DNA of 64,000 bases, from assembly GCF_014203545.1 (NCBI RefSeq), contig NZ_JACHJG010000002.1, positions 62,001 through 126,000 of the forward strand. Direction: 5' to 3'. The position numbers and the translations under genes are program-made. Shown piece after piece: positions 48,251 through 57,407 of this stretch (its first letter is position 1; every line of letters starts with the position of its first letter). Origin of the DNA: Streptomyces netropsis. Its GTDB lineage: Bacteria; Actinomycetota; Actinomycetes; Streptomycetales; Streptomycetaceae. A model generated the notes under the pieces. That model ran no database searches. It was not told where the DNA came from and saw only the letters and a program-made list of their open reading frames with translations.

Positions 48251-50643
48251 AGCAGGGTGAGGTCGTCGGTGCTCGGGTCGCGCAGCTGCGCGACCCGGCC
48301 CGCGTGCCGTTCGACCATCGCCTCGAAGGTCTGCCGGGCGGTCCGGCCGTTGCCGAACGCCGGCCCCTTCGGGATGGCCGTGAAATACGTGAGCAGCGCA
48401 TCGGCGGCACCCTCGCCGATGCGGTACTCGTGCTCGTCCGCCTGCTGCTCCACGATCCGCAGCAGTTCCCGGGGCGTGTAGTCGCCGAAGGTGATGGTGC
48501 GTGAGAAGCGCGAGGCCACCCCGGGGTTGACGGTCAGGAAGCGTTCCATCTCGGCGGTGTACCCGGCGACGATCACCACGACCGCCTCCCGGTGGTCCTC
48601 CATCAGCTTCACCAGGGTGTCGATGGCCTCCCGGCCGAAGTCCCGGCCCGAGTCCTCCGGCGACAGGGCGTACGCCTCGTCGATGAACAGCACCCCGCCG
48701 CGCGCCCGGTCGAAGGCCTCCTGGGTGCGGATGGCGGTGGAGCCGATGTGCTCGCCGACCAGGTCCACCCGCGACACCTCCACCAGATGGCCGCGCTCCA
48801 GCACGCCCAGGGAGGCGAGGATCTCGCCGTAGAGGCGGGCCACCGTGGTCTTGCCGGTGCCGGGGGAGCCGGTGAAGACCAGATGCCGGCGGACGGAGGC
48901 GGCCTTGAGGCCCGCCTCCTGACGGCGCCGCCCGACCTCGATCATGTCGGTGAGCGCGCGGACCTCACGCTTGACGCTCTCCAGGCCCACCAGCGCGTCG
49001 AGTTCGCCCAGCACGGTCGTCGAGCCGCGGACGGACCCGGAGGCGCCGCCCGCGGGCCCGGACGCCTCGGGGGAGCGCTGCGCCGGCACCGCCACCCGCG
49101 GCACCGACGGGCGGACGGCCGGGGCGGTGGCCGCCGGCCCCGGCACCGCCCGCGAGACCCCCGCCAGCAGGACAGCGCTCTCGTCGCTCGTGCAGCCCTC
49201 GCTGACCGGGCCGTCCTCGGCGAACTGGTACCCACCGCGCGCGCACCGTTCCGTACGGCACCGGGTCAACGTCGTACGGCAGCCGTCGATGACATGGAAG
49301 CCGTAGCCGGCGCTGCCCGTCACCCGGCAGTCGTCGAACGTGCCCCGGCCGCCCGCCGACACGTAGAACCCCGCCTCCACCGGTGAACTCACCGTGCAGC
49401 CGAGGGCGGTGGGGTCGGCGCCCTTGGTGACGATGACACCGGTCGCCGTCGCGTCGAAGGTGCAGCCCGTCAGCGTGCCGCCGCTGCCGTGGTCACGGAA
49501 CCAGGCCCCGGTCGCCGCCTCGCGGACGCGGCAGTCCTCGAGCTGCGCCGTCGCCCCGTCCCGCACCGAGACGGCGGTGTTGCGGACCTGGGAGAGGTCG
49601 CTGTCGACGACGTCGAGCCGCGAGCCGCGGTCCAGGACGAACAGCGCGTCCGGGACCTCGCGGACCCGGCAGGAGCCGAGCGCGGCGGTCGCGCCGTCAC
49701 TCACCCACACGGCCGGATAGTCGCCCGTGCTGTCGCGGATCTCGCAGTCCTCCGCCTCCGCCCGCGTGCCCGGGTCCCACACCGACAGCCCGTTGCGCCC
49801 GAAGCGGCGCACCGTCGAGCGCGTCAGCGTCAGCACGGACCGCGAGCGCAGATCGACCCCGTTCTCCGGGACGTCGTGGATGTCGCAGCCGTCGAGGGCG
49901 AGCACCGCGTCGGTGTCGAGGACGACGCCGTCCCCGGACGTACGGTGCACCTGGCAGCCGGTGAGCCGGCCGGCGGCGCGCGCCGCCACCTGCACACCGG
50001 CACCCCTGATCTCGTACACCTCGCAGTCGACCGCGTCCAGGGTGCTGCCCTCGCCGGTCAGCGACAGGCCCGCGCCCGAGGTGTGATGGACCCGGCAGCG
50101 CTCCAGCCGCGGATGGCCACCGCCGTGCACGGCCACCCCCGACTGCCCCGCGGCCACCACCTCGCAGTCCTCGAACACGCCACCCGCGCCGTCCAGGACG
50201 CTGATGCCGATCCCGCCCGGGTTGTCGACCGCGCAGCGGCGCACGGTCGGCCGGGAGCCCCGGCCGCGCACCTCGATGCCCACCGCGGAACGGGTCGTGA
50301 TCCGCAGGTCGGCCAGGTCCGGCGCCCCGTCCTCGACGACGAGGGCGGGCGCGGCCGAGTCCTGGCCCTCGATGTGCAGATCGATCACCGTCGCGGAGGC
50401 CCGGACGGTCAGGGCGACGCCCTCGGCCGGTGCGATCCGCACCGGCCCGACGGCTCCCTCGGCGCCGCGCAGGGTCACGTCCCGCGCGACGACCACGTTC
50501 TCCCGATAGGTGCCCGGCGCGATGAACAGCACGTCCCCGTCGGCGGCGGCCTCCAGTGCCGAGGCGAGACAGTCGTACTCTCCCGCACGCCGCCGCCACC
50601 GCGCCGTGCCGGTGTGCGTGACCTGGACCGACCCCTGTGCCAT
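48220..50643 (-). CDS. Right-handed beta-helix repeats fused to a CbxX/EccA-type AAA+ ATPase
   Basis: An 807-residue fusion. Residues 20-490 are right-handed parallel beta-helix (pectate lyase/NosD-like) with more than 15 turns, seen as repeated phrases such as GIGISVLDGAGGVFEDCEV, GAGLSLTGEGSTLDAVDCEV and NGVDLRSRSVLTLTRSTV. A Pro/Ala/Ser-rich linker (about 500-545) leads to a CbxX/SpoVK/EccA AAA+ domain: Walker A GSPGTGKTT with Lys598, Walker B GGVLFIDEAYAL, sensor VVVIVAGYTAEM and the arginine-containing RFSRTITF. The ATPase resembles the type VII secretion EccA, but no esx genes are here. The helix may hold a polymer or protein partner. ATG 50643 follows GGGGGCA. Confidence 0.88.
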   Translation of the reverse strand: MAQGSVQVTHTGTARWRRRAGEYDCLASALEAAADGDVLFIAPGTYRENVVVARDVTLRGAEGAVGPVRIAPAEGVALTVRASATVIDLHIEGQDSAAPALVVEDGAPDLADLRITTRSAVGIEVRGRGSRPTVRRCAVDNPGGIGISVLDGAGGVFEDCEVVAAGQSGVAVHGGGHPRLERCRVHHTSGAGLSLTGEGSTLDAVDCEVYEIRGAGVQVAARAAGRLTGCQVHRTSGDGVVLDTDAVLALDGCDIHDVPENGVDLRSRSVLTLTRSTVRRFGRNGLSVWDPGTRAEAEDCEIRDSTGDYPAVWVSDGATAALGSCRVREVPDALFVLDRGSRLDVVDSDLSQVRNTAVSVRDGATAQLEDCRVREAATGAWFRDHGSGGTLTGCTFDATATGVIVTKGADPTALGCTVSSPVEAGFYVSAGGRGTFDDCRVTGSAGYGFHVIDGCRTTLTRCRTERCARGGYQFAEDGPVSEGCTSDESAVLLAGVSRAVPGPAATAPAVRPSVPRVAVPAQRSPEASGPAGGASGSVRGSTTVLGELDALVGLESVKREVRALTDMIEVGRRRQEAGLKAASVRRHLVFTGSPGTGKTTVARLYGEILASLGVLERGHLVEVSRVDLVGEHIGSTAIRTQEAFDRARGGVLFIDEAYALSPEDSGRDFGREAIDTLVKLMEDHREAVVVIVAGYTAEMERFLTVNPGVASRFSRTITFGDYTPRELLRIVEQQADEHEYRIGEGAADALLTYFTAIPKGPAFGNGRTARQTFEAMVERHAGRVAQLRDPSTDDLTLLYPEDLPELP

Positions 50644-50778
50644 GGCGCTGCCGTGCCCCCACCTCGTACGTCGCGTGCGTTCCCCCGGGACGGATGCGTA
50701 CCGGCCGCTCCCACCGTAGCGTGCGTGGGCCAAGGGAGTTGGCCCCTCCGCTCTACGTCCGCCCCACGTCCCCCCTCG

Positions 50779-51387
50779 TCAGCTCCCCGCGTCCGCCCGC
50801 CCCCAGGTGTGGCCGGCCCGCTCCCACGCGCGGTCCCATTGGGCGTACCTCCGCTGCAGGAGCCGCCATACGACCAGCCGACGGGCGATCTCCACCAGGC
50901 CACCGGTGCCGAGGGCGGCGCCGAAGCCGGCGAGCACCGCGTGGACGGCGGCGGTCCGGGGGGCCATGGGCCGGGCCGAGACCCGCCCGCGGTCGTCGGT
51001 CCACAGCGGGAAGCGGTCGCCGGGGCCGGTGCCCTGACGGACGGAGACCGTGCCGGAGCGCGCCGTGCCGTCCGGGCCCCGCCAGTGGGCGACGATCCGG
51101 TGGTACCCCTCACGGTCGGCGGCCGCGTCGTGATCGCTCTCCGTGGACCGCCCGCCCGGCACGGACCGCACGGCGGTCGCGCTCACCGGATGCCGGTGCC
51201 GGTGCTGTTCGCGGACGGTCTGCCGCAGTGCCTCGTGGGCCAGTGTGCCCGCGCTCCAGCCGACGGCCGGCCCCGCGAGCAGCGTCAGCAGCACCGCGAC
51301 CACCCCCACCCAGGCCTCGAAGACATCGCTCCGGCGGCGCAGCGGGCTGCGCCGCCAGTGCCACGGACAGGTCGTCGCACGCACCAT
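50779..51387 (-). CDS. Rv1733c-like membrane protein
   Basis: The 202-residue protein has two membrane helices (FEAWVGVVAVLLTLLAGPAVGWSAG and AAVHAVLAGFGAALGTGGLVEIA) around a predicted extracytoplasmic beta domain with HRIVAHWRGPDGTARSGTVSVRQGTGPGDRFPLWTDDRG. The ending VWRLLQRRYAQWDRAWERAGHTWGR is typical of the Rv1733c family known from Mycobacterium dormancy genes. Function unknown. ATG 51387 follows GAGGGGG. It lies upstream of and on the same strand as the beta-helix/AAA gene, with 135 bases between. Confidence 0.82.
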   Translation of the reverse strand: MVRATTCPWHWRRSPLRRRSDVFEAWVGVVAVLLTLLAGPAVGWSAGTLAHEALRQTVREQHRHRHPVSATAVRSVPGGRSTESDHDAAADREGYHRIVAHWRGPDGTARSGTVSVRQGTGPGDRFPLWTDDRGRVSARPMAPRTAAVHAVLAGFGAALGTGGLVEIARRLVVWRLLQRRYAQWDRAWERAGHTWGRADAGS

Positions 51388-51591
51388 GCTCACCCCCTCA
51401 CCCGTCCGTAGATACCTCACGCAGGGCATCGCATGCGGAGGAAGGCGGCGCGGGGCGCAAAATCACCCCCGGTGGACCACGATCGGGGCGGCGCGTTGAC
51501 GTGCGGCGGGGGTGAAGGGCGGCTCAGTCGCGAAACGGGGGCGGGGACGATCCGGCCCGGCGGGGGCCCGGGCGGCTTCGGCCGGAGACGC

Positions 51592-52425
51592 TCAGTCGAG
51601 GACCTCGACGCTGTCACCGACCCGCAGCACCCCGGTGTGCTCCGGGACGAGGTTCTGCCCGAACACGAGCTTGTCGCCTGTCCGGCGGTGCCGGGCGAGT
51701 GTGCGCAGGGGCTCCTTGCCGCGCTCGGCGGTGCTCTGGTCGGTCGTCGTGATGACGCACCGGCCGCAGGGCTTGGCGACCCGGAAGGTCACGTCCCCGA
51801 TCCGCACCCGCCGCCACTCGTCCTCGGCCCAGGGCGCGGTGTGGTCGACCACGACATTGGGCCGGAAGCGGTTCATGGGCAGCGGGCCCTCGGCCGCGTG
51901 GCCGCCCTGGGCGATCAGGGAATTGAGGGCGTCGAGCGAGGCGCTGGTGGTGAGCAGCAGCGGATAGCCGTCGGCGAAGCTCACGGTCTCGCCCGACCGG
52001 GAGAAGCGGGGATCGAGGGGGCGGCGGACCGCCGGCTCGTCCATGTGCACGAGCCGGGCCTCGCACCCGAGGTGCGCGCTGACCCACGCGTCGGCGGCGG
52101 CCCCCGCGGGCACCGTCTCGACCTTGTCCCCGAACAGCTCGACGGTGAACAGCTCGCCGGGCATGCCCACGGCGGGCACGGCCACGTCGAGCGGCTCGGC
52201 CCCGGCTGCGGTGAGCCGGATCCCGTCGCCCGGCAACGGGCGCGCGGCGGCCAGCGCGAGCCGCGGCTGCTGCCGCTGGGTGATCATCCGACCGTCGGGG
52301 TAGGCCAGCATCCACCTCCGGTCCCCGGCGAGCCCCCACGGCTCCACGGCCGCTTCGCCGGGGCCGTACCCCGCCATCGACTTGACCGGATAGCAGTGAA
52401 CCGCATTCAGTACGGGCTTGGACAT
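51592..52425 (-). CDS. MOSC domain protein (molybdenum cofactor-type sulfurase/N-hydroxylated compound reductase family)
   Basis: The 277-residue protein begins MSKPVLNAVHCYPVKSMAGYGPGEAAVEPWGLAGDRRWMLAYPDGRMITQR, the MOSC N-terminal beta-barrel. The MOSC core follows with FADGYPLLLTTSASLDALN, MNRFRPNVVVDHTAPWAEDEWRRVRIGDVTFRVAKPCGRCVITTTDQ. The cysteine in KPCGRC is the expected Mo-coordinating or sulfur-carrying residue. Relatives (mARC, YcbX, YiiM) reduce N-hydroxylated compounds with molybdenum cofactor. It is alone in its unit. Confidence 0.9.
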   Translation of the reverse strand: MSKPVLNAVHCYPVKSMAGYGPGEAAVEPWGLAGDRRWMLAYPDGRMITQRQQPRLALAAARPLPGDGIRLTAAGAEPLDVAVPAVGMPGELFTVELFGDKVETVPAGAAADAWVSAHLGCEARLVHMDEPAVRRPLDPRFSRSGETVSFADGYPLLLTTSASLDALNSLIAQGGHAAEGPLPMNRFRPNVVVDHTAPWAEDEWRRVRIGDVTFRVAKPCGRCVITTTDQSTAERGKEPLRTLARHRRTGDKLVFGQNLVPEHTGVLRVGDSVEVLD

Positions 52426-52497
52426 ACGGTCATTTTGCCATCCGGGTCGGACAGTTGGGTGATCGGCCCGGCGGCCGGACCGATCGGTGCGGGTCGG

Positions 52498-52986
52498 TCA
52501 GTATCCGCCCTGGTTCGGGTACGGACGGTTGTACGGGTCCTCGTACGGCGCGGGCGCCGGGCGGGGCGTGACCGGGCGCATCGCCTCGTACCCCGCGGGA
52601 CCCGCGACGCCCCCCGGGCGCTGCTGCTGGGCTTGCGGACCCGGGTAGCCGCGCGGCGCCGATGCCTGCTGGGGGATGTACGGCGCGGGAGCCTGCTGCA
52701 GCCCCGTCGGCTGCGGCGCGGACATCTGCTGGCCGTACTGCGGTGCCTGCGTGGCGTAACCGCCCTGCTGGCCCTGCGGCACCTGCTGCGCGGAGGGCCC
52801 GGAGGGCAGTGCCGGCAGGGCGGGCAGCGCCGGCTGCTGGCTGCCCATGTCGTACGGGGCGGACACCCGGATCGGCGCGATCTGCGGGGTGCCCCGCTCG
52901 GCGACGAGGCTGTCGTAGATGGGGGTGTCCGGGAACGACGACGCGGCGTAGTAGCCGCCGCCGTAGGTGCTGCGGGGGGAGGTCAT
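52498..52986 (-). CDS. DUF6643 family protein, Pro/Gln/Ala-rich
   Basis: The 162-residue protein begins MTSPRSTYGGGYYAASSFPDTPIYDSLVAERGTPQIAPIRV, the conserved DUF6643 opening. It then becomes a low-complexity Pro/Gln/Tyr/Gly tail with repeated QQ and PxP patterns, predicted disordered. Function unknown. A -10 box TAACTT (52999-52994, minus strand) ends 7 bases before the ATG and no ribosome site is visible, so the mRNA is probably leaderless. It is divergent from the double-TerD gene. Confidence 0.8.
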   Translation of the reverse strand: MTSPRSTYGGGYYAASSFPDTPIYDSLVAERGTPQIAPIRVSAPYDMGSQQPALPALPALPSGPSAQQVPQGQQGGYATQAPQYGQQMSAPQPTGLQQAPAPYIPQQASAPRGYPGPQAQQQRPGGVAGPAGYEAMRPVTPRPAPAPYEDPYNRPYPNQGGY

Positions 52987-53249
52987 AGCCCATAAGTTAA
53001 GCCCACGACCTGACCCCGGTCTACGGCAAGGTACCCGCGGTGCGCCTCTGACCTGCAAAGACGCAGATCGGGGCACAAGCGGCAGGGTGGGGCAGAAGTG
53101 AACCATTGGTCACCTGTGGCCGCCCATGCGCACGCCCATATCGCCGCGATACGGACGCTGCTGACGAGATGTCAGCCGCTGTCGGCGAAAAAGGACCTCA
53201 GGGTACGTTGGAACGATCCAGAGACTCAGCTCGTTCAGAGGGGTGGAGC

Positions 53250-54527
53250 ATGGGGATGCTCAAAGGCACCAACGTCCGGATTCCGGCACCCGCGGTGCGG
53301 GTCGAGCTGGGCTGGCGATCGGGCCCCGGCGTGCCGGACGTCGACGCGTCCGCCCTGCTGCTGGCGGCCGGCAAGGTCCGCTCGGACGCGGACTTCGTCT
53401 TCTACAACCAAGCGGTGCACTCCTCCGGCGCGGTGCGGCACGAAGGCAAGCGCCCCGCCGGTGACGCGGTGACCGACACCCTCACCGTCGATCTCGCGGC
53501 CGTCGAGCCCGCGATCGAGACGGTGGTCCTCGCGGCCTCCGCCGACGGCGGCTCGTTCGGACAGGTGCCGGGGCTGCACATCCGGGTCTTCGACGCCGCG
53601 GGCGGCGCGGAACTGGCCCGCTTCGACAGCACGGACGCCACGGTCGAGACCGCCTTCGTGCTGGGGGAGCTGTACCGCCGGCAGGGCGAATGGAAGTTCC
53701 GGGCCGTGGGCCAGGGCTACGGCAGCGGCCTCGCGGGCCTGGCCACCGACTTCGGCATCAGCGTCGACGAGCCGCAGCCCGTGTCCGAGCGGCCCGCGCC
53801 CGTCACCCCGGCCCCGCCCGCGCAGCCCGTGCGGCAGCAGCCCGCCGCCCCCGCCCCGCAGGCCGCCCCGCCGCCTCCGCCCCAGCCCGTGCGGCTGACC
53901 AAGGTCACGCTCACCAAGGACGCCCCGGCCGTCTCCCTCACCAAGCAGGGCGGCACCTCCGGCGCGCTGCGGGTCAACCTCAACTGGCAGGTCCACAAGC
54001 AGTTCAAGAGCTGGGGCCAGAAGCTCGGCAAAGCCATGGCCCTCCACTCCGACCTGGACCTCGACCTCGGCGCGCTGTTCGAGCTGAGAGACGGCAGCAA
54101 GGGCGTGGTGCAGGCCCTCGGCAACTCCTTCGGCTCGCTGCACCAGCCGCCCTTCATCCACCTCGACGGGGACGACCGGACCGGTGCGTCGGCGGCCGGT
54201 GAGAACCTGACCGTCAACCTCGACCACATCGCCGACTTCCGGCGCATCCTGGTCTTCGTGACGATCTACGAGGGCGCCCGCAGCTTCGCCAACCTCAACG
54301 CCACCGTCACCCTCCAGCCGCAGCACGGCGCGCCCATCGACTTCTCCCTCGACGAGTGCACCGTGCCGTCCCCCGTCTGCGCGCTCGCCCTCATCACCAA
54401 CAACGGCGGCGACCTCGTCGTCCAGCGCGAGGCCCGCTATCTGGTCCCGGACCGCGGCGTCAGCCCGCAGCGCACCCTCGACCGCGCGTACGGCTGGGGC
54501 ATGAACTGGACGCCGGGCCGTAAGTGA
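53250..54527 (+). CDS. Double-domain TerD family protein
   Basis: The 425-residue protein carries two TerD modules. The first (residues 5-175) has [43 protein letters not shown] and the calcium-binding acidic loops. A Pro/Ala/Gln linker (183-225) joins it to the second (230-410), with [55 protein letters not shown] and [34 protein letters not shown]. TerD proteins bind Ca2+ and belong to tellurite/stress-defence membranes complexes; the cellular role here is unknown. ATG 53250 follows GAGGGG; a second ATG lies at 53256. Confidence 0.9.
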   Translation: MGMLKGTNVRIPAPAVRVELGWRSGPGVPDVDASALLLAAGKVRSDADFVFYNQAVHSSGAVRHEGKRPAGDAVTDTLTVDLAAVEPAIETVVLAASADGGSFGQVPGLHIRVFDAAGGAELARFDSTDATVETAFVLGELYRRQGEWKFRAVGQGYGSGLAGLATDFGISVDEPQPVSERPAPVTPAPPAQPVRQQPAAPAPQAAPPPPPQPVRLTKVTLTKDAPAVSLTKQGGTSGALRVNLNWQVHKQFKSWGQKLGKAMALHSDLDLDLGALFELRDGSKGVVQALGNSFGSLHQPPFIHLDGDDRTGASAAGENLTVNLDHIADFRRILVFVTIYEGARSFANLNATVTLQPQHGAPIDFSLDECTVPSPVCALALITNNGGDLVVQREARYLVPDRGVSPQRTLDRAYGWGMNWTPGRK

Positions 54528-54539
54528 TCCACCAGGGGC

Positions 54540-55709
54540 TCAGGGCGCGGCCTCCGGGCGGGCGTACGTCCGCCCCTTCCAGGCCGCGCCCCGGCCCCGG
54601 TAGTGCTGCACCGCCGAGTCCAGGGTCATCAGCGTGTACAACGCCGCGGTGAACGGCAGCAGCGGCGCCGACCACAACGGCCGACGGTAGTAGCGCAGCA
54701 TCGGTACGTACGTCCCCGTCATCACCGCCCACGCGGCCGCACCGACCACCAGCGGCACGGTCTCGCCGGTCAGCGCGCCCGCGACCACCGCCACCGGCGG
54801 GGCGAGGTACACGACCGCCAGCCCGACGACCGTGCCCGCCAGCACCAGGGGATGGTGTCGCAGCTGGGCGTAGGCGCTGCGCGAGACCATCCGCCACAGC
54901 CCGCCGAGGCCCTCGTACGGGCGGACGCTGTCCACCCGGTCCGCGAGCCCCAGCCAGATCCGGCCCCCCGACCGCTGGACCGCCCGTGCCAGGGACACGT
55001 CGTCGATCACCGCCTGCCGGATGGCGTCCGGCACGCCCGCCCGCCGTGCCGCCTCGGTCCGCAGGAGCACGCACCCGCCCGCGGCCGCCGCCGTCCGTGC
55101 CCGCGGGCGGTTGACCCAGCGGAACGGGAAGAGCTGCGCGAAGAAGTACACGAACGCCGGAACGATCAGCCGCTCCCAGAAGGCCGCCACCCGCAGTCTC
55201 GCCATCTGCGACACCAGGTCCAGCCCGCCCGAGTGCGCCGCCGCGACCAACTCCCGAAGACTGTCCGGCGCGTGCGCGATGTCCGCGTCCGTCAGCAGCA
55301 GATACTCGGCGTCGGTGCGGGAGCGCGCGAGCGCCATGCCGTGCCGTACCGCCCACAGCTTGCCGGTCCAGCCCGGCCCGGGCTCCCCGGGAGAGTCCAC
55401 CGTCAGCGGCAGCCCGCCGCGCGCGGCCGCCAGGGCGCGGGCCAGCTCGCCCGTGCCGTCCGTACTGCCGTCGTCGACGAGGAAGATCTCGGCCCGCCCC
55501 GGATAGTCCTGCGCGAGCAGCGACGGCAGACTCGCCGGGAGCACCTCGGCCTCGTCCCGGGCCGGCACCACGATCGCGACCGACGGCCACCGCGCGGGCG
55601 GTGTGCGTTCCGGCAGCCTGACGTCCGTGCGCCAGAAGAAGCCCCGCCCCAGCAGCAGCCACACCCACGCGGCCAGGGAACCGACGGAGATCCAAGTCAG
55701 CGCGCTCAT
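54540..55709 (-). CDS. Family 2 glycosyltransferase, HpnB-like
   Basis: The 389-residue protein begins MSALTWISVGSLAAWVWLLLGRGFFW, a membrane anchor. A GT-A domain follows: VAIVVPARDEAEVLPASLPSLLAQDYPGRAEIFLVDDGSTDGTGEL, YLLLTDADIAHAPDSL (DxD), AGGCVLLRTEAARRAG and a catalytic-type VIDDVSLARAVQRSGGRIW (ED-like Asp pair). Three C-terminal helices come after VSRSAYAQLRHHPLVLAGTVV. It most resembles the hopanoid-associated HpnB glycosyltransferase. No hopanoid genes are adjacent, so the acceptor is open. It is convergent with the TerD gene, 12 bases apart. Confidence 0.87.
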   Translation of the reverse strand: MSALTWISVGSLAAWVWLLLGRGFFWRTDVRLPERTPPARWPSVAIVVPARDEAEVLPASLPSLLAQDYPGRAEIFLVDDGSTDGTGELARALAAARGGLPLTVDSPGEPGPGWTGKLWAVRHGMALARSRTDAEYLLLTDADIAHAPDSLRELVAAAHSGGLDLVSQMARLRVAAFWERLIVPAFVYFFAQLFPFRWVNRPRARTAAAAGGCVLLRTEAARRAGVPDAIRQAVIDDVSLARAVQRSGGRIWLGLADRVDSVRPYEGLGGLWRMVSRSAYAQLRHHPLVLAGTVVGLAVVYLAPPVAVVAGALTGETVPLVVGAAAWAVMTGTYVPMLRYYRRPLWSAPLLPFTAALYTLMTLDSAVQHYRGRGAAWKGRTYARPEAAP

Positions 55710-55858
55710 CCGCCGCAGTCTGCCGCACCGACGGCGCCCGCGCGGGTACCCCGGCGAATCCCGGGCGGGCCGTGTCCCGGGCACGGGACGACCGGCCCCG
55801 GCGGCCCGGGCCGTACGGTCCCGCAAGGGCGCTCGACCGCATCGATTAAAGTGACCGG

Positions 55859-56656
55859 GTGAAGATCGCGCTCATGGACTCCGGTAACGGCCTACTCGCG
55901 GCGGCCGCCGCCGTGCACCGGCTGCGGCCCGACGCCGATCTCGTCCTGTCCTCCGACCCCGACGGCATGCCGTGGGGACCGCGGACCCCCGAGGACGTCA
56001 TCGAGCACGCCCTGGCCTGCGCCCGCGCCGCCGCCGCACACCGTCCCGACGCGCTCATCGTCGCCTGCAACACCGCGTCCGTGCACGCCCTCGTCGCGAT
56101 ACGGGCCGAACTGGAACCCGAGCTTCCGGTCATCGGGACCGTGCCCGCGATCAAGCCCGCGGCGGCGGGCGGAGGCCCGATCGCCATCTGGGCCACCCCG
56201 GCCACCACGGGCAGCCCCTACCAGCGCGGCCTGATCCGCGATTTCGCGTCCGGCGTCGAGGTGACCGAGGTGCCCTGCCCGGGGCTCGCCGACGCCGTGC
56301 AGCGGGCCGACGCGGATGCCGTCGACGCCGCGATCGCGGCGGCCGCCGCCCGCACGCCCCGCGAGGTAGGCGCCGTCGTCCTGGGCTGCACCCATTACGA
56401 ACTCGTCGCCGAGCGTATTCGCGCGGCCGTCCGGCCCCCGTCGGCGCTCACCGGGCCCCCCGTCACCCTGCACGGTTCCGCCCTGGCCGTCGCCACCCAG
56501 GCGCTGCGCCGCATCGGAGCCTCGCCCGCCCCCGACGCCGAGCCGACGGGTGACCTGACCGTGCTGCTCAGCGGTCGCGAGGGGGCCCTGGAGCCCGCGT
56601 CGCTGACGTATCCGGAGGGGCGTTCGCTGACGGCGGCCCGTCCCGTACGTCCCTGA
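55859..56656 (+). CDS. Aspartate/glutamate racemase family protein (MurI-like)
   Basis: The 265-residue protein has the two catalytic cysteines of PLP-independent amino acid racemases: LIVACNTASVHALVAIRAEL (first) and AVVLGCTHYELVAERI (second), with the usual spacing of about 110 residues. The opening is KIALMDSGNGLLAAAAAVH instead of the strict MurI DSGxGG. Substrate Glu, Asp or another amino acid is not decidable; a divergent copy beside the housekeeping MurI elsewhere is likely. The GTG start lies 6 bases after a -10 TAAAGT (55847-55852) without a ribosome site, so the transcript is probably leaderless. Confidence 0.87.
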   Translation: MKIALMDSGNGLLAAAAAVHRLRPDADLVLSSDPDGMPWGPRTPEDVIEHALACARAAAAHRPDALIVACNTASVHALVAIRAELEPELPVIGTVPAIKPAAAGGGPIAIWATPATTGSPYQRGLIRDFASGVEVTEVPCPGLADAVQRADADAVDAAIAAAAARTPREVGAVVLGCTHYELVAERIRAAVRPPSALTGPPVTLHGSALAVATQALRRIGASPAPDAEPTGDLTVLLSGREGALEPASLTYPEGRSLTAARPVRP

Positions 56657-56724
56657 ATACCCGATCAGGTCCCGTCCGCGCATGACCCCTGCCGTGGTGG
56701 CGGAACGTGAGTAGGCTGCCACCT

Positions 56725-57351
56725 ATGAGGGACCACTCCGAGGGCCCACAGGGTCAGGGGAGCTCATCGAGCCCCGAGGACGACAAGCAGCCGGGCGGGA
56801 TCCCGCCCGTCATCCCGGAGACCGAGGGCGGCACCGATGTCGCCATCTGGACCGGGCGGGCGACCAACCGCGTCCAATGGCTGATGGCCGGCGCCGGCGC
56901 CGCCTGTCTGGCGCTGGGCATCGAGCTGGCCGTCGACAGCGCGTGGACGTCCGGTCTCGCCCCCCTGGTGATGGCGGTGGTCGGCTGCGTCGCCGCCGGG
57001 CTGCTGATGCTCTACGGCACCATCGCGTTCGTCCATGTGGCCGTACGGGTCGACACGGAATCCCTGGAAGTGCGCTGCGGCCACATCGGCGTCCCGCGCA
57101 CACGCATCCTTCTCTCCCAGGTCGTCGACGCGGACTTCGCTCCCCGTGTCACTCCCCGCCAGTGGGGCGGCTGGGGCTACCGCTGGCGTCCGGAGAAGGG
57201 CACCGCCGTCGTCGTGCGGCGAGGGGAGGGCTTCGTGCTCCGCCTCGGTGACGGCCATACGTTCACCGTCACGGTGGACGACGCCGAGTCCGCGGTGCGG
57301 GTGATCCGCGCCCGGCTGGCCCTCGCCGCCGGCCGCAAGGCCTCCGCCTGA
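56725..57351 (+). CDS. PH-like domain membrane protein
   Basis: The 208-residue protein has an acidic, Gly/Ser/Pro-rich N-terminus (residues 1-40), then two membrane helices (WLMAGAGAACLALGIELAV and LAPLVMAVVGCVAAGLLMLYGTIAFVHV). A bacterial PH-like beta domain follows: VAVRVDTESLEVRCGHIGVPRTRILLSQVVDADF, WGYRWRPEKGTAVVVRRGEGFVLRLGDGHTFTVTVDD. Function unknown. The -10 TAGGCT (56712-56717) lies 7 bases before the ATG, indicating a leaderless mRNA. Confidence 0.83.
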   Translation: MRDHSEGPQGQGSSSSPEDDKQPGGIPPVIPETEGGTDVAIWTGRATNRVQWLMAGAGAACLALGIELAVDSAWTSGLAPLVMAVVGCVAAGLLMLYGTIAFVHVAVRVDTESLEVRCGHIGVPRTRILLSQVVDADFAPRVTPRQWGGWGYRWRPEKGTAVVVRRGEGFVLRLGDGHTFTVTVDDAESAVRVIRARLALAAGRKASA

Positions 57352-57407
57352 GTCACTCCGATGGGCGTACGTGCTGTGGTGCTCACCCCGCCCACTACCC
57401 TCGACGC

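Noticed and set aside
45943..48504. 853-codon plus-strand frame overlapping the membrane hydrolase
   Set aside because: It is an alternative frame of the 815-residue protein: extremely Arg/Pro/His-rich, no membrane helices or motifs.
48220..51387. A complete type VII secretion locus around the EccA-like ATPase
   Set aside because: No WXG100, EccB, EccC, EccD or mycosin-like gene occurs in the window.
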